Of a stretch of DNA of 7,505 bases, positions 1 to 6,341 are shown piece by piece (within the stretch, counting starts at the first letter, position 1; each line of letters starts with the position of its first letter). The notes below the pieces were generated by a model that was given only the letters and a program-made list of their open reading frames with translations, made no database searches and was not told the DNA's origin. Made by a program: the position numbers and the translations under genes. Origin of the DNA: JAFGBZ01 sp043817715 (lineage in GTDB: Archaea > Iainarchaeota > Iainarchaeia > Iainarchaeales > JAFGBZ01); contig JBDRGO010000051.1 of NCBI GenBank assembly GCA_043817715.1, positions 1 to 7,505 on the forward strand. Reading direction: 5' to 3'.

Positions 1-11
1 AAAGAAAAAGA

Positions 12-31
12 AATTTCGCTAACGCGAAATT
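12..31. repeat. Perfect 8-bp inverted repeat (hairpin) upstream of hisD
   Basis: AATTTCGC at 12-19 and GCGAAATT at 24-31 are exact reverse complements around a TAAC loop. On the minus strand the hairpin would be followed by a T-rich run (complement of 1-10), which looks like an intrinsic terminator for leftward transcription. On the plus strand no T-run follows. It could instead be a terminator or processing element of a gene left of the window, or a protein-binding palindrome. The structure is seen directly; its function is unknown. Confidence 0.5.
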
Positions 32-63
32 GAATCAAAAAAAATTAGGTTCGCAAAAGAAAA

Positions 64-72
64 CTATTTTTA
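64..72 (+). promoter_or_regulatory. Possible TATA-like promoter element for the his operon
   Basis: The stretch at about 64-72 (CTATTTTTA), preceded by a purine-rich AAGAAAA that could act as a BRE, is the most TATA-like sequence that leaves room for a leader. An archaeal start site about 25 bp downstream would fall near 95, giving an 80-nt leader before the hisD ribosome binding site. The A/T-rich stretch at 141-153 is another candidate, but it would give an almost leaderless message despite the strong Shine-Dalgarno. This is inferred from composition and spacing only. Confidence 0.25.
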
Positions 73-122
73 GTGATTCAGTTCACCTTAATTAAACCTG
101 ATTTCAGTGGTTTAGTTCACCT
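69..122. repeat. Imperfect 20-nt direct repeat, candidate operator pair
   Basis: Positions 69-88 and 103-122 match at 17 of 20 bases and share an exact AGTTCACCT core (80-88 and 114-122). The copies are 34 bp apart, roughly three helical turns, so they could lie on one face of the DNA. Further GTGA/TCAC elements follow at 128-141. Placement just ahead of the first gene of a biosynthetic operon suggests a repressor or activator site. The repeat is seen directly; the regulatory role is inference. Confidence 0.4.
94..113. promoter_or_regulatory. AAACC-N10-GGTTT palindrome upstream of hisD
   Basis: AAACC (94-98) and GGTTT (109-113) form an inverted repeat with a 10-nt centre; the flanking T93/A114 extends it to 6 bp. 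The same half-sites with the same 10-nt spacing occur at 7329-7348 ahead of hisS. I found no other copy in the window by eye. It may be a dimeric regulator site shared by the his operon and hisS, or a weak RNA hairpin. It lies between the two direct repeats. Confidence 0.3.
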
Positions 123-174
123 GCAAAGTGAGCGGATTCACAAAAAATAAATCTAATTTTTTGGAGGAAAAAAT

Positions 175-1494
175 ATGATTAAATTGGTTAAAGATAAGGC
201 TGCATTTTTGAAAAAAATTCTTGAAAGAGGAAAAACAAAAAATGCATTGCAGATTGAAGAAACAGTTAAAGGAATAATTGAAAAAGTAAAGAAAAACAAA
301 AACAAGGCATTAATTGAATTAACGGAAAAATTCGACGGAGTAAGATTAACAAAAAAAGAATTAAAAGTCAGCGAAAAAGAAATTGAAAATGCAGTGAAAG
401 AAATTAATTCAAAGCAATTAAATGCATTAAAGGAAGCAAAGAAAAATATTGAAAAATATGCCAAAAAGCAGAAAATAAAGGAATTCAAAGAAAAGAAGGG
501 AAAGGGTTTTTTAGGGCAGATTGTAATGCCGATTGAAAAACTAGGGATTTATGTTCCAGGAGGAAAATATCCCTTGATTTCAACTGTTTTAATGTGCTGT
601 ATTCCGTCAAAGGTTGCAGGAGTAAAAGAAATTATTTTATGCACTCCTCCGCAAAAAAGCGGAGAAATTAATTCAGGAATTTTAGTTGCTGCAAAAATCT
701 GCGGAGTGACTGAAATATTCAAAGTTGGTGGAGCACAGGCAATTGCTGCAATGGCTTTTGGAACAGAAAGTATTCCAAAAGTGAATAAAATTGTCGGGCC
801 AGGCAATGTGTTTGTTTCAACTGCAAAAAAAATTCTTTGTGGAAAAGTTGGAATTGATTTTTTTGCAGGGCCAAGCGAAATACTGATTGCATCAAATAAA
901 GGAAACCCAAAATTTATTGCAAGTGATTTAATCGCTCAAGCAGAACACGATGAATTAGCAAGTGCAATAATGGTGACTCAAAACAAAGAGCTTGCTTTGA
1001 AAGTGAAAAAAGAAGTGAAAAAACAGTTAAAGGAACTGAATAATGAAACAGCAAAAAATTCATTGAAAAAATACGGAGCAATAGTTTTAGTAAAAACCAA
1101 AAAAGAAGCAATTGAATTAATTAATTCTCTTGCACCAGAGCACTTGGAATTAATGGATGAATTTGAAAAAGAAATTGAAAAAGTGATTAATGCTGGCTCA
1201 GTTTTTTTAGGAGAATACAGTGCAGAAGTTTTAGGAGATTATTTCACAGGACCAAACCACACTTTGCCGACAAACCAATGGAGCAAATTCCGCGGAGGGC
1301 TTACAGTGAATGATTTTTTGAAAGTGATTTCAGTGCAGAAAACAGGGAAAAAAGAATTCCAAAGGATAGCGGAAAAAGCAATGGTTTTGGCTGAAATGGA
1401 GGGATTAAAAGGGCACAGGAATTCTGTGCAAAAAAGAATGGAAATTGAAAGAAAAAAAGCAAAAGGAAAAAAAAGCAGGGGAAAAAATGACTAG
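175..1494 (+). CDS. hisD: Histidinol dehydrogenase
   Basis: Cytosolic zinc- and NAD-dependent enzyme for the last two steps of histidine synthesis: L-histidinol to L-histidinal to L-histidine. The 439-residue protein covers the whole family fold. Visible landmarks are AGPSE in the central NAD/substrate region, zinc ligands Q255 and H258 in LIAQAEHD, the catalytic pair E322-H323 in APEHLEL, zinc ligand D355 in LGDYFTGPNHTLPT, and the C-terminal zinc ligand H414 in GLKGHRNSV. These correspond to the Gln, His, Glu-His, Asp and His residues known from E. coli HisD. The ATG at 175 is supported by GGAGG at 163-167, 7 nt upstream. The last 20 or so residues form a very basic Lys/Arg tail beyond the usual end. 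It is the first gene of the operon, with a 65-bp A-rich spacer before the next. The identification is secure. Confidence 0.97.
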   Translation: MIKLVKDKAAFLKKILERGKTKNALQIEETVKGIIEKVKKNKNKALIELTEKFDGVRLTKKELKVSEKEIENAVKEINSKQLNALKEAKKNIEKYAKKQKIKEFKEKKGKGFLGQIVMPIEKLGIYVPGGKYPLISTVLMCCIPSKVAGVKEIILCTPPQKSGEINSGILVAAKICGVTEIFKVGGAQAIAAMAFGTESIPKVNKIVGPGNVFVSTAKKILCGKVGIDFFAGPSEILIASNKGNPKFIASDLIAQAEHDELASAIMVTQNKELALKVKKEVKKQLKELNNETAKNSLKKYGAIVLVKTKKEAIELINSLAPEHLELMDEFEKEIEKVINAGSVFLGEYSAEVLGDYFTGPNHTLPTNQWSKFRGGLTVNDFLKVISVQKTGKKEFQRIAEKAMVLAEMEGLKGHRNSVQKRMEIERKKAKGKKSRGKND

Positions 1495-1559
1495 AAAAAA
1501 AAGGAAAAATTTGAAAAAAATTCAAAAAAAAGAAAATTCAAAATTAAAGGAGGCAAAAA

Positions 1560-2654
1560 ATGATTGAAGGAATAATTTTCGATGTGGACGGAGTATTGCT
1601 TGATGTAACTCAATCATATAGATTAGCCATCAGGCTGGCTGCTGAAAAATTAACCGGGAAAAAAATTTCAAATAAAGAGATTTCAAAAATAAAAAGAATT
1701 CCCGGATTCAATAATGACTGGGATGCAACATATGCATTAATTGAATTGATTAAAAACAACAGAAATACAATTCCATTAACTGAAAAAGAAAAGAAAAGCA
1801 GGGAATACAAAAAAGTTGTTGAAGAATTTCAAAGAATTTATGAGGAAAAAGAACTGATTAAAAAAGACAAGTTATTGATTGGCAAAGAATTGCTTAAAGA
1901 ACTTCAGAAAAAATTTGTTTTAGGGATTGTTACCGGCAGGCCAAAAAAAGAGGCATTGCAAGCATTTGAATTGAATAAGTTACAGGAATTTTTTTCGAAA
2001 AAAAACATGATTGCGTTGGAGGACTGTGAAAAAGAAAAGCCTAATCCAGAGCCATTACTGAACGCGCTGAAGAAACTAAAAGTAAATAATGCAATTTACA
2101 TAGGGGACACGGAAAACGATGTTATTGCTGCAAAAAAAGCAGGAATTAAATGCATTTATGTAGGAAAAGAAAAAATAGGAAATTATCAGATAAGGAATGT
2201 GAATGAGATTAAGGAAATCCTAGATAAGGAAATTTTGAATCCATTCAAAGTAAGGAAAGCAGTCCAGAAAATGAATCCATATAATCCCCCGACTGAAAGA
2301 AGAAAAGGAAAATTAAGGCTTGATTTCAATGAAAATACTTTAGGGCTTTCTCCAAAAGTGATTCAGGCAGTAAAAAATGCTTCAGGAGAGGATTACTGCA
2401 CTTACCCTGAATACAATGGATTAAGGGAAAAAATCGCGGAATTTACTGGATTAAAAAAAGAAAACATTGTTGCAACAAATGCAGGCGATGAAGGGATAAG
2501 GAATTTAATGGATTGTTTCTTGGAAGAAGGGGAAGAAATAATTTATGCGATTCCGAGTTTTGCAATGTTCAGGTTTTACGCTGAATTAAGGGGGGCAAAA
2601 ATAACTGAAATTCTTTACAATAAGGACTTAAGTTATCCGACAAAAAAATGCTGA
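1560..2654 (+). CDS. HAD phosphatase (putative histidinol-phosphatase) fused to N-terminal part of HisC; frame breaks at A7
   Basis: Residues 1-222 are a haloacid dehalogenase-type hydrolase with all four motifs: DVDGV (D8, D10), T125 in VTGR, K160 in EKPNP, and GDTENDV (D183, D187). Residues 229-363 are the start of histidinol-phosphate aminotransferase, with LDFNENT (255-260), YPEYNGLREKIAEFTG and NAGDEGI (307-313). This reading frame stops at 2652-2654, just before the NPNNPTG motif, which resumes in the -1 frame. Read through a -1 shift at 2642-2648 the product would be 580 residues with a HisC part of about 352, a normal HisC length. The HAD part probably removes phosphate from histidinol phosphate (step 8), immediately after HisC (step 7). 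I recall archaeal HAD proteins of this type in his loci and fused to his enzymes, but that should be checked. AAAGGAGG at 1546-1553 supports the ATG at 1560. Confidence 0.88.
   Translation: MIEGIIFDVDGVLLDVTQSYRLAIRLAAEKLTGKKISNKEISKIKRIPGFNNDWDATYALIELIKNNRNTIPLTEKEKKSREYKKVVEEFQRIYEEKELIKKDKLLIGKELLKELQKKFVLGIVTGRPKKEALQAFELNKLQEFFSKKNMIALEDCEKEKPNPEPLLNALKKLKVNNAIYIGDTENDVIAAKKAGIKCIYVGKEKIGNYQIRNVNEIKEILDKEILNPFKVRKAVQKMNPYNPPTERRKGKLRLDFNENTLGLSPKVIQAVKNASGEDYCTYPEYNGLREKIAEFTGLKKENIVATNAGDEGIRNLMDCFLEEGEEIIYAIPSFAMFRFYAELRGAKITEILYNKDLSYPTKKC
2642..2648 (+). other. A AAA AAA heptamer: -1 slip site or sequence error within hisC
   Basis: In the upstream frame the codons run ACA AAA AAA TGC TGA. 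The seven As are phased exactly as an X XXY YYZ slippery heptamer, and a -1 slip gives ...T-K-K-M-L-K..., which continues HisC without a gap. Restoring the frame in the DNA needs one extra A (or two fewer). The start and stop also overlap as ATGCTGA (2648-2654), which would allow termination-reinitiation. No strong stem-loop follows; an AAGGA at 2622-2626 lies 15 nt upstream. A homopolymer indel in the assembly is the simplest alternative. Confidence 0.5.
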
Positions 2655-3301
2655 AAGCAATTAATGCAAAAACAAATATGATTATTTTATGCAATCCAAA
2701 TAACCCCACAGGGACAAAAATTGAAAGAAATGAAATCATTAAAATAATTGAAAAAGCACAGGAAAACAATGCATTGGTTTTGGTTGATGAAGCATATTTT
2801 GATGTATGCAAAGAAACAGTAATTGATTTAATTAATGAATCCAATAACTTGGTTGTTTTAAGAAGCTTCAGCAAAGGCGCGGGATTGGGCGGGTTAAGGA
2901 TTGGGTTTCTTGCATCAAACAGGGAAATAATTGAAGTGCTATTGAAAGCAGGGTCTCCGTATAGTGTGAGTTCATTAAGCGCAATTGCAGCGCTGGCTTC
3001 AATGAAAGACAAAAAATACACTGAAAAATACATTTCAGATGTTTTGAAAGCAAAAGAATTCATTTTAAATGAATTCAGAAAACTTGGAATCAAAACCTAT
3101 CCAAGTTCAGCTAATTTCTTTTTGGCAAAATTTAGTAATCCAAAACTGATTGCTGAAAAACTAAGGAAAAAAGGAATTCTTGTAAGGAACAGAAGCGATT
3201 ATCCGCTAATTGAAGGCTGCCTAAGAATCGGGGTTGGAACACAAAAGCAAATGCGTTTTTTCATCTGCAAGCTGAAAAAAATTCTGGAGGAATTAAAATG
3301 A
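2648..3301 (+). CDS. hisC: Histidinol-phosphate aminotransferase, C-terminal part (continuation of the HAD-HisC fusion)
   Basis: PLP-dependent aminotransferase that makes L-histidinol phosphate from imidazole acetol phosphate and glutamate. The 217 residues hold the second part of the fold: NPNNPTG (16-22), VDEAYFD with D47 contacting the PLP ring nitrogen, SFSKGAGLGGLRIG with K76 as the Schiff-base lysine (K439 of the rejoined protein), and the substrate-carboxylate arginine R193 in LRIGVG. It lacks the N-terminal arm and the first third of the PLP domain, which are encoded in the frame upstream. Alone it should not be a working enzyme. The ATG at 2648 has no ribosome binding site, so independent initiation is unlikely; it is reached by frameshift, by reinitiation, or through a sequence error. 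The end overlaps hisB as ATGA. Confidence 0.9.
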   Translation: MLKAINAKTNMIILCNPNNPTGTKIERNEIIKIIEKAQENNALVLVDEAYFDVCKETVIDLINESNNLVVLRSFSKGAGLGGLRIGFLASNREIIEVLLKAGSPYSVSSLSAIAALASMKDKKYTEKYISDVLKAKEFILNEFRKLGIKTYPSSANFFLAKFSNPKLIAEKLRKKGILVRNRSDYPLIEGCLRIGVGTQKQMRFFICKLKKILEELK

Positions 3302-3927
3302 ATAAAAGAAAGGCAAAAAAGGAAACAGAAATTAAACCAAAAAGAAAGGCAAAAATTAATAGAAACACAACTGAAACACAGATTCAGTTAGAGCTGAATT
3401 TGGATGGAACAGGAAAATATGAAATCCAAACAGGAATCGGTTTTTTGAATCACATGCTTGAAATTTTCAGCAATAATTCATTGATTGATTTGAAATTGAA
3501 GGCAAAAGGAGACATTGAAGTTGATGAGCACCACTTGCTTGAAGACATCGGAATATGCATAGGGCAGGCATTGAATGAAGCATTAGGCGACAGAAAAGGA
3601 ATTAATCGCGCCGGATTTTTTGCTTATCCAATGGATGAAGCGCTTTCAATTGCTTCAATTGATTTCAGCGGAAGGCCTAACCTTAAATTCAAGGCAAAAT
3701 TCAGGAGAAGATATTGCGGAGGGCTTGATTTGGATTTGATGGAGGATTTCTTCAAGGGATTTTCCGACAATTCAAAATCAAGTTTGCATATTCTGATGGC
3801 TTACGGAAGAAACGATCACCATAAAATTGAAGCAATTTTCAAGGCATTCGGCAAAGCAGTAAAAATGGCAGTATCAAAAGACAAAAAAATACAGGGAATT
3901 ATTCCAAGCACGAAGGGGCTTTTATGA
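3298..3927 (+). CDS. hisB: Imidazoleglycerol-phosphate dehydratase
   Basis: Dehydrates imidazole glycerol phosphate to imidazole acetol phosphate (step 6), using manganese. The 209-residue protein contains the two pseudo-repeat metal-binding halves: H52 in GFLNHMLE, then H78-H79 and E82 in DEHHLLED, and in the second half H164 in SSLHIL, then H174-H175 and E178 in GRNDHHKIEA. It ends in the conserved STKG. It is a monofunctional dehydratase with no phosphatase domain, since that activity is fused to HisC here. The first 15 or so residues are a Lys/Arg-rich extension ahead of the usual start of the family. The ATG overlaps the hisC stop (ATGA) and has GGAGG at 3286-3290, 7 nt upstream, so it is translationally coupled and the start is well supported. 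Confidence 0.97.
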   Translation: MNKRKAKKETEIKPKRKAKINRNTTETQIQLELNLDGTGKYEIQTGIGFLNHMLEIFSNNSLIDLKLKAKGDIEVDEHHLLEDIGICIGQALNEALGDRKGINRAGFFAYPMDEALSIASIDFSGRPNLKFKAKFRRRYCGGLDLDLMEDFFKGFSDNSKSSLHILMAYGRNDHHKIEAIFKAFGKAVKMAVSKDKKIQGIIPSTKGLL

Positions 3928-4526
3928 GAAAATTGAATGAAAGAAAAAGCGTGATTGCAATAATTGATTTTAGGGCAGGAAATGCGGGAAGCGTGAAAAA
4001 AGCATTTGATTTCCTTAAAATGAATTCAAAAATTACAGGAAATACAAAAGAAATCCTGAACGCAGAAAGAATTGTTTTTCCAGGAGTAGGAAGCTTTGGT
4101 GAAACCATGAAAGAATTAAAGAAAAGAAAACTGGATTCAGCAATAAAAACAGCCATCGGAATGCAGAAGCCTTTTTTAGGAATATGCATTGGAATGCAGG
4201 CATTATTCGAGGAAAGCGAGGAAAGCAAAGGAGTGAAAGGAATGGGAATTCTAAAAGGAAAAGTAAAAAAATACAGGAAAGGAAAAATTCCTCAAATTGG
4301 ATGGAATGAAGTGATTCCCGCAAAAAAAGGAATAATGAAAGGTTACGCATATTTTGTGAATTCCTATTACTGCGTTCCAAAAGAAAACATTGTTTTGGCG
4401 GAAACAGATTACAACGGCTTTTTTGCAAGTGCGGTGAAAAAAGAAAACATTACTGGAGTGCAGTTTCACCCTGAAAAATCAGGAAAATACGGGCTGGAAT
4501 TTTTAAGGAAGTGGCTTGAATGCTGA
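3924..4526 (+). CDS. hisH: Imidazole glycerol phosphate synthase, glutaminase subunit
   Basis: Class I glutamine amidotransferase that releases ammonia from glutamine and passes it to HisF. The 200-residue length is normal. The triad is visible: nucleophile C88 in GICIGMQALFE, H182 and E184 in VQFHPEKSG. The PGVGSFGETM oxyanion-strand motif is at about residues 49-58. The usual FVHSYY segment reads FVNSYY here and the usual PHMGWN reads PQIGWN; both lie outside the triad and I do not expect loss of function. The start overlaps the hisB stop as ATGA, with a weak AAGGGG about 7-10 nt upstream, so coupling to hisB probably helps initiation. Its partner hisF follows after 19 bp. Confidence 0.96.
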   Translation: MRKLNERKSVIAIIDFRAGNAGSVKKAFDFLKMNSKITGNTKEILNAERIVFPGVGSFGETMKELKKRKLDSAIKTAIGMQKPFLGICIGMQALFEESEESKGVKGMGILKGKVKKYRKGKIPQIGWNEVIPAKKGIMKGYAYFVNSYYCVPKENIVLAETDYNGFFASAVKKENITGVQFHPEKSGKYGLEFLRKWLEC

Positions 4527-4545
4527 AATTAATGGAGGGACAATA

Positions 4546-5301
4546 ATGCTGACAAAAAGAATCATTCCCTGCTTGGATGTAATGAATGGAAGGGTTGTCA
4601 AAGGAAAAAAATTCACGGAATTAATAGATGCAGGAAATCCAGTTGAATTAGCCAAATATTACAATGAACAAGGCGCTGATGAATTGAGTTTCCTTGACAT
4701 CAATGCATCTTATGAAAAAAGAAAAATAATGATTCAGACAATCAAGGAAGTTGCGGAGCAGGTGTTTATTCCCTTAAGCGTTGGCGGGGGAATTGATTCA
4801 ATTGAAACAATAAGGGAATTGATTAATGCCGGCGCGGAAAAAGTAAGCATTGGAACAAATGCAGTGCTGAATCCTGAATTGATTTCAAAGGCTTCAAAGA
4901 AATTCGGCTCACAGGCAATAGTTGTTTCAATTGATGCAAAAAAAACAGGAAAAGAAAAATGGAATGTGTTCATTAAAGGAGGCAGGGAAAACACTGGAAT
5001 TGATGTGATTGAGTTTGCGAAAAAAATTGAGAAATGCAGAGCAGGAGAAATACTGCTTAATTCAATTGATTCAGACGGAACAAAAAAAGGGTTTGATTTA
5101 GGGCTTACAAGAAAGGTCGTGCAAGCAGTTAATGTTCCTGTAATTGCTTCTGGCGGAGCAGGCAAATTAAATGACTTCAAAAAAGTATTTGAAGCAGGAG
5201 CCGATGCTGCATTAGCTGCAGGAATATTCCATTACAAAAAATATTCAATTCCAGAAGTAAAAAAATTCCTAAATGAAAAAAACATAGAGGTGAGACTATG
5301 A
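4546..5301 (+). CDS. hisF: Imidazole glycerol phosphate synthase, cyclase subunit
   Basis: (Beta/alpha)8-barrel enzyme that uses ammonia from HisH and PRFAR to make imidazole glycerol phosphate and AICAR (step 5). Catalytic D11 in PCLDV, K19 in GRVVKG and D130 in SIDAKK fall at the canonical positions. Phosphate-binding GGG (SVGGGID) and GGAG (IASGGAG) loops mark the two half-barrels. I chose the ATG at 4546 over an in-frame TTG at 4516: GGAGG at 4534-4538 lies 7 nt before the ATG, and the ATG gives the standard N-terminus with a 251-residue length. The TTG would also overlap hisH. The end overlaps the next gene as ATGA. Confidence 0.97.
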   Translation: MLTKRIIPCLDVMNGRVVKGKKFTELIDAGNPVELAKYYNEQGADELSFLDINASYEKRKIMIQTIKEVAEQVFIPLSVGGGIDSIETIRELINAGAEKVSIGTNAVLNPELISKASKKFGSQAIVVSIDAKKTGKEKWNVFIKGGRENTGIDVIEFAKKIEKCRAGEILLNSIDSDGTKKGFDLGLTRKVVQAVNVPVIASGGAGKLNDFKKVFEAGADAALAAGIFHYKKYSIPEVKKFLNEKNIEVRL

Positions 5302-6341
5302 TTATTCCATCAATTGATTTAATGCAGGGAAAAGCAGTCCAGTTAACGCAGGGAAAAAAGAAAAAAATTGAAAAAGAAGTAAATGAAATGCTGGAAAAAT
5401 TTTCATTGTTTGAAGAAATTCAGGTGATTGATTTGGACAAGGCAATTGGCAAAGGCGAAAACACTGCATTGGTAAAGGAATTATGCAAAAAAGCAAACTG
5501 TAGGGCAGGCGGCGGAATAAGAAACAGCAAATATGCAAAGGAATTGATTGAAGCAGGGGCGAAAAAAATAATCATCGGAACAAAAGCAAACAAAAAATTC
5601 CTTGAAAAGCTTAACAAGGAAATCCCCAAGGAAAAAATCATCTGCGCAATTGATGCATGGAAAAGAAAAATAGTCGTGGAGGGCTGGCGTAAAAAAACAA
5701 ATCAAAATGTTTTTGACAAAGTAAAGGAACTGGAAGAATTCTGCGGAGAGTTCTTGTTTACTGCAGTGGAAAAAGAAGGATTAATGCAGGGAATCGATTT
5801 TGATTCAGTGAAAAAAATAAGGGAAATTACAAAAAACAAAATCGCTTACGCAGGAGGAATAAAATCAATGAAGGAAATTGAAACACTTGAATCAATTGGC
5901 GTTTCAAGCATTGTCGGAATGGCGATTTATTCTGGAAAAATTAATTTAAATGAATTAAAATTAAAGGAAAAAAATGAATTAAATGAAATTGAAAAAAATG
6001 AAAAAACATCTGAATTCAATGCACTTGATTTCAATAAAATGAACGGCTTAATTCCAGTGATTGTGCAGGACATTGATTCAAAAGAAATCTTAATGCAGGC
6101 TTATGCAAACAAGGAAGCAATTCAAAAAACAATTAATTCAGGCAAGGCAACTTATTGGAGCAGAAGCAGGAAAGAATTATGGGTAAAAGGATTAACAAGC
6201 GGAAATACACAGGGCGTGAAAAAAATTTTGTTTGACTGTGACGGAGATTGCCTGATTTATTTGGTTAAGCCAAAAGGGCCGGCATGCCATACAAATGCAC
6301 AAAGCTGTTTTTTTAGGGAAATTGAATTAAATGAAAATTAA
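5298..6341 (+). CDS. HisA-HisI fusion: ProFAR isomerase plus phosphoribosyl-AMP cyclohydrolase
   Basis: Bifunctional 347-residue protein. Residues 1-222 are a somewhat short HisA barrel (ProFAR to PRFAR, step 4): D7 in IPSIDL, a GGGI phosphate loop (CRAGGGIR), D119 in CAIDAW, T155 in FTAVEKEG and AGGI (YAGGIKS). The usual DRDG acid (D176 of enterobacterial HisA) is replaced by E160. Residues 222-243 are a Glu/Lys/Asn-rich linker. Residues 244-347 are HisI (opening the PRPP-derived PR-AMP ring, step 3), with YWSRSR, the WVKGLTSGN motif, magnesium aspartates D313, D315, D317 and zinc cysteines C314, C330 (ACHT) and C337 (SCF). There is no HisE domain after HisI. The start overlaps hisF as ATGA with GAGGTGA at 5287-5293. 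Both domains look intact, so two consecutive steps are probably covalently linked. The pairing is not one of the common his fusions I know. Confidence 0.94.
   Translation: MIIPSIDLMQGKAVQLTQGKKKKIEKEVNEMLEKFSLFEEIQVIDLDKAIGKGENTALVKELCKKANCRAGGGIRNSKYAKELIEAGAKKIIIGTKANKKFLEKLNKEIPKEKIICAIDAWKRKIVVEGWRKKTNQNVFDKVKELEEFCGEFLFTAVEKEGLMQGIDFDSVKKIREITKNKIAYAGGIKSMKEIETLESIGVSSIVGMAIYSGKINLNELKLKEKNELNEIEKNEKTSEFNALDFNKMNGLIPVIVQDIDSKEILMQAYANKEAIQKTINSGKATYWSRSRKELWVKGLTSGNTQGVKKILFDCDGDCLIYLVKPKGPACHTNAQSCFFREIELNEN

Noticed and set aside
1..33. Possible C-terminal end of an upstream + strand gene (10 codons then TGA)
   Set aside because: Ten codons cannot be told from chance, other frames are also open for a while, and the hairpin lies within it.
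1..174. Histidine-codon leader peptide or T-box-like attenuator
   Set aside because: The repeated TTCAC sequences do not form an open frame with clustered His codons, and no T-box core or anti-terminator structure is visible.
1510..1526. TTTGAA/TTCAAA stem between hisD and the HAD-HisC gene as a terminator
   Set aside because: Only 6 AT-rich pairs with no T-run after it; a stop here would also cut the operon.
2569..3093. Long open frame on the minus strand opposite hisC (174 residues)
   Set aside because: It is the antisense of a clear aminotransferase domain, has no recognisable motifs, and its Phe/Leu/Ser-rich content is what A-rich genes give in reverse.
4516..4545. TTG start extending HisF by 10 residues
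   Set aside because: The added residues run through the ribosome binding site and into hisH; the ATG at 4546 has a well-placed GGAGG and gives the standard HisF N-terminus.
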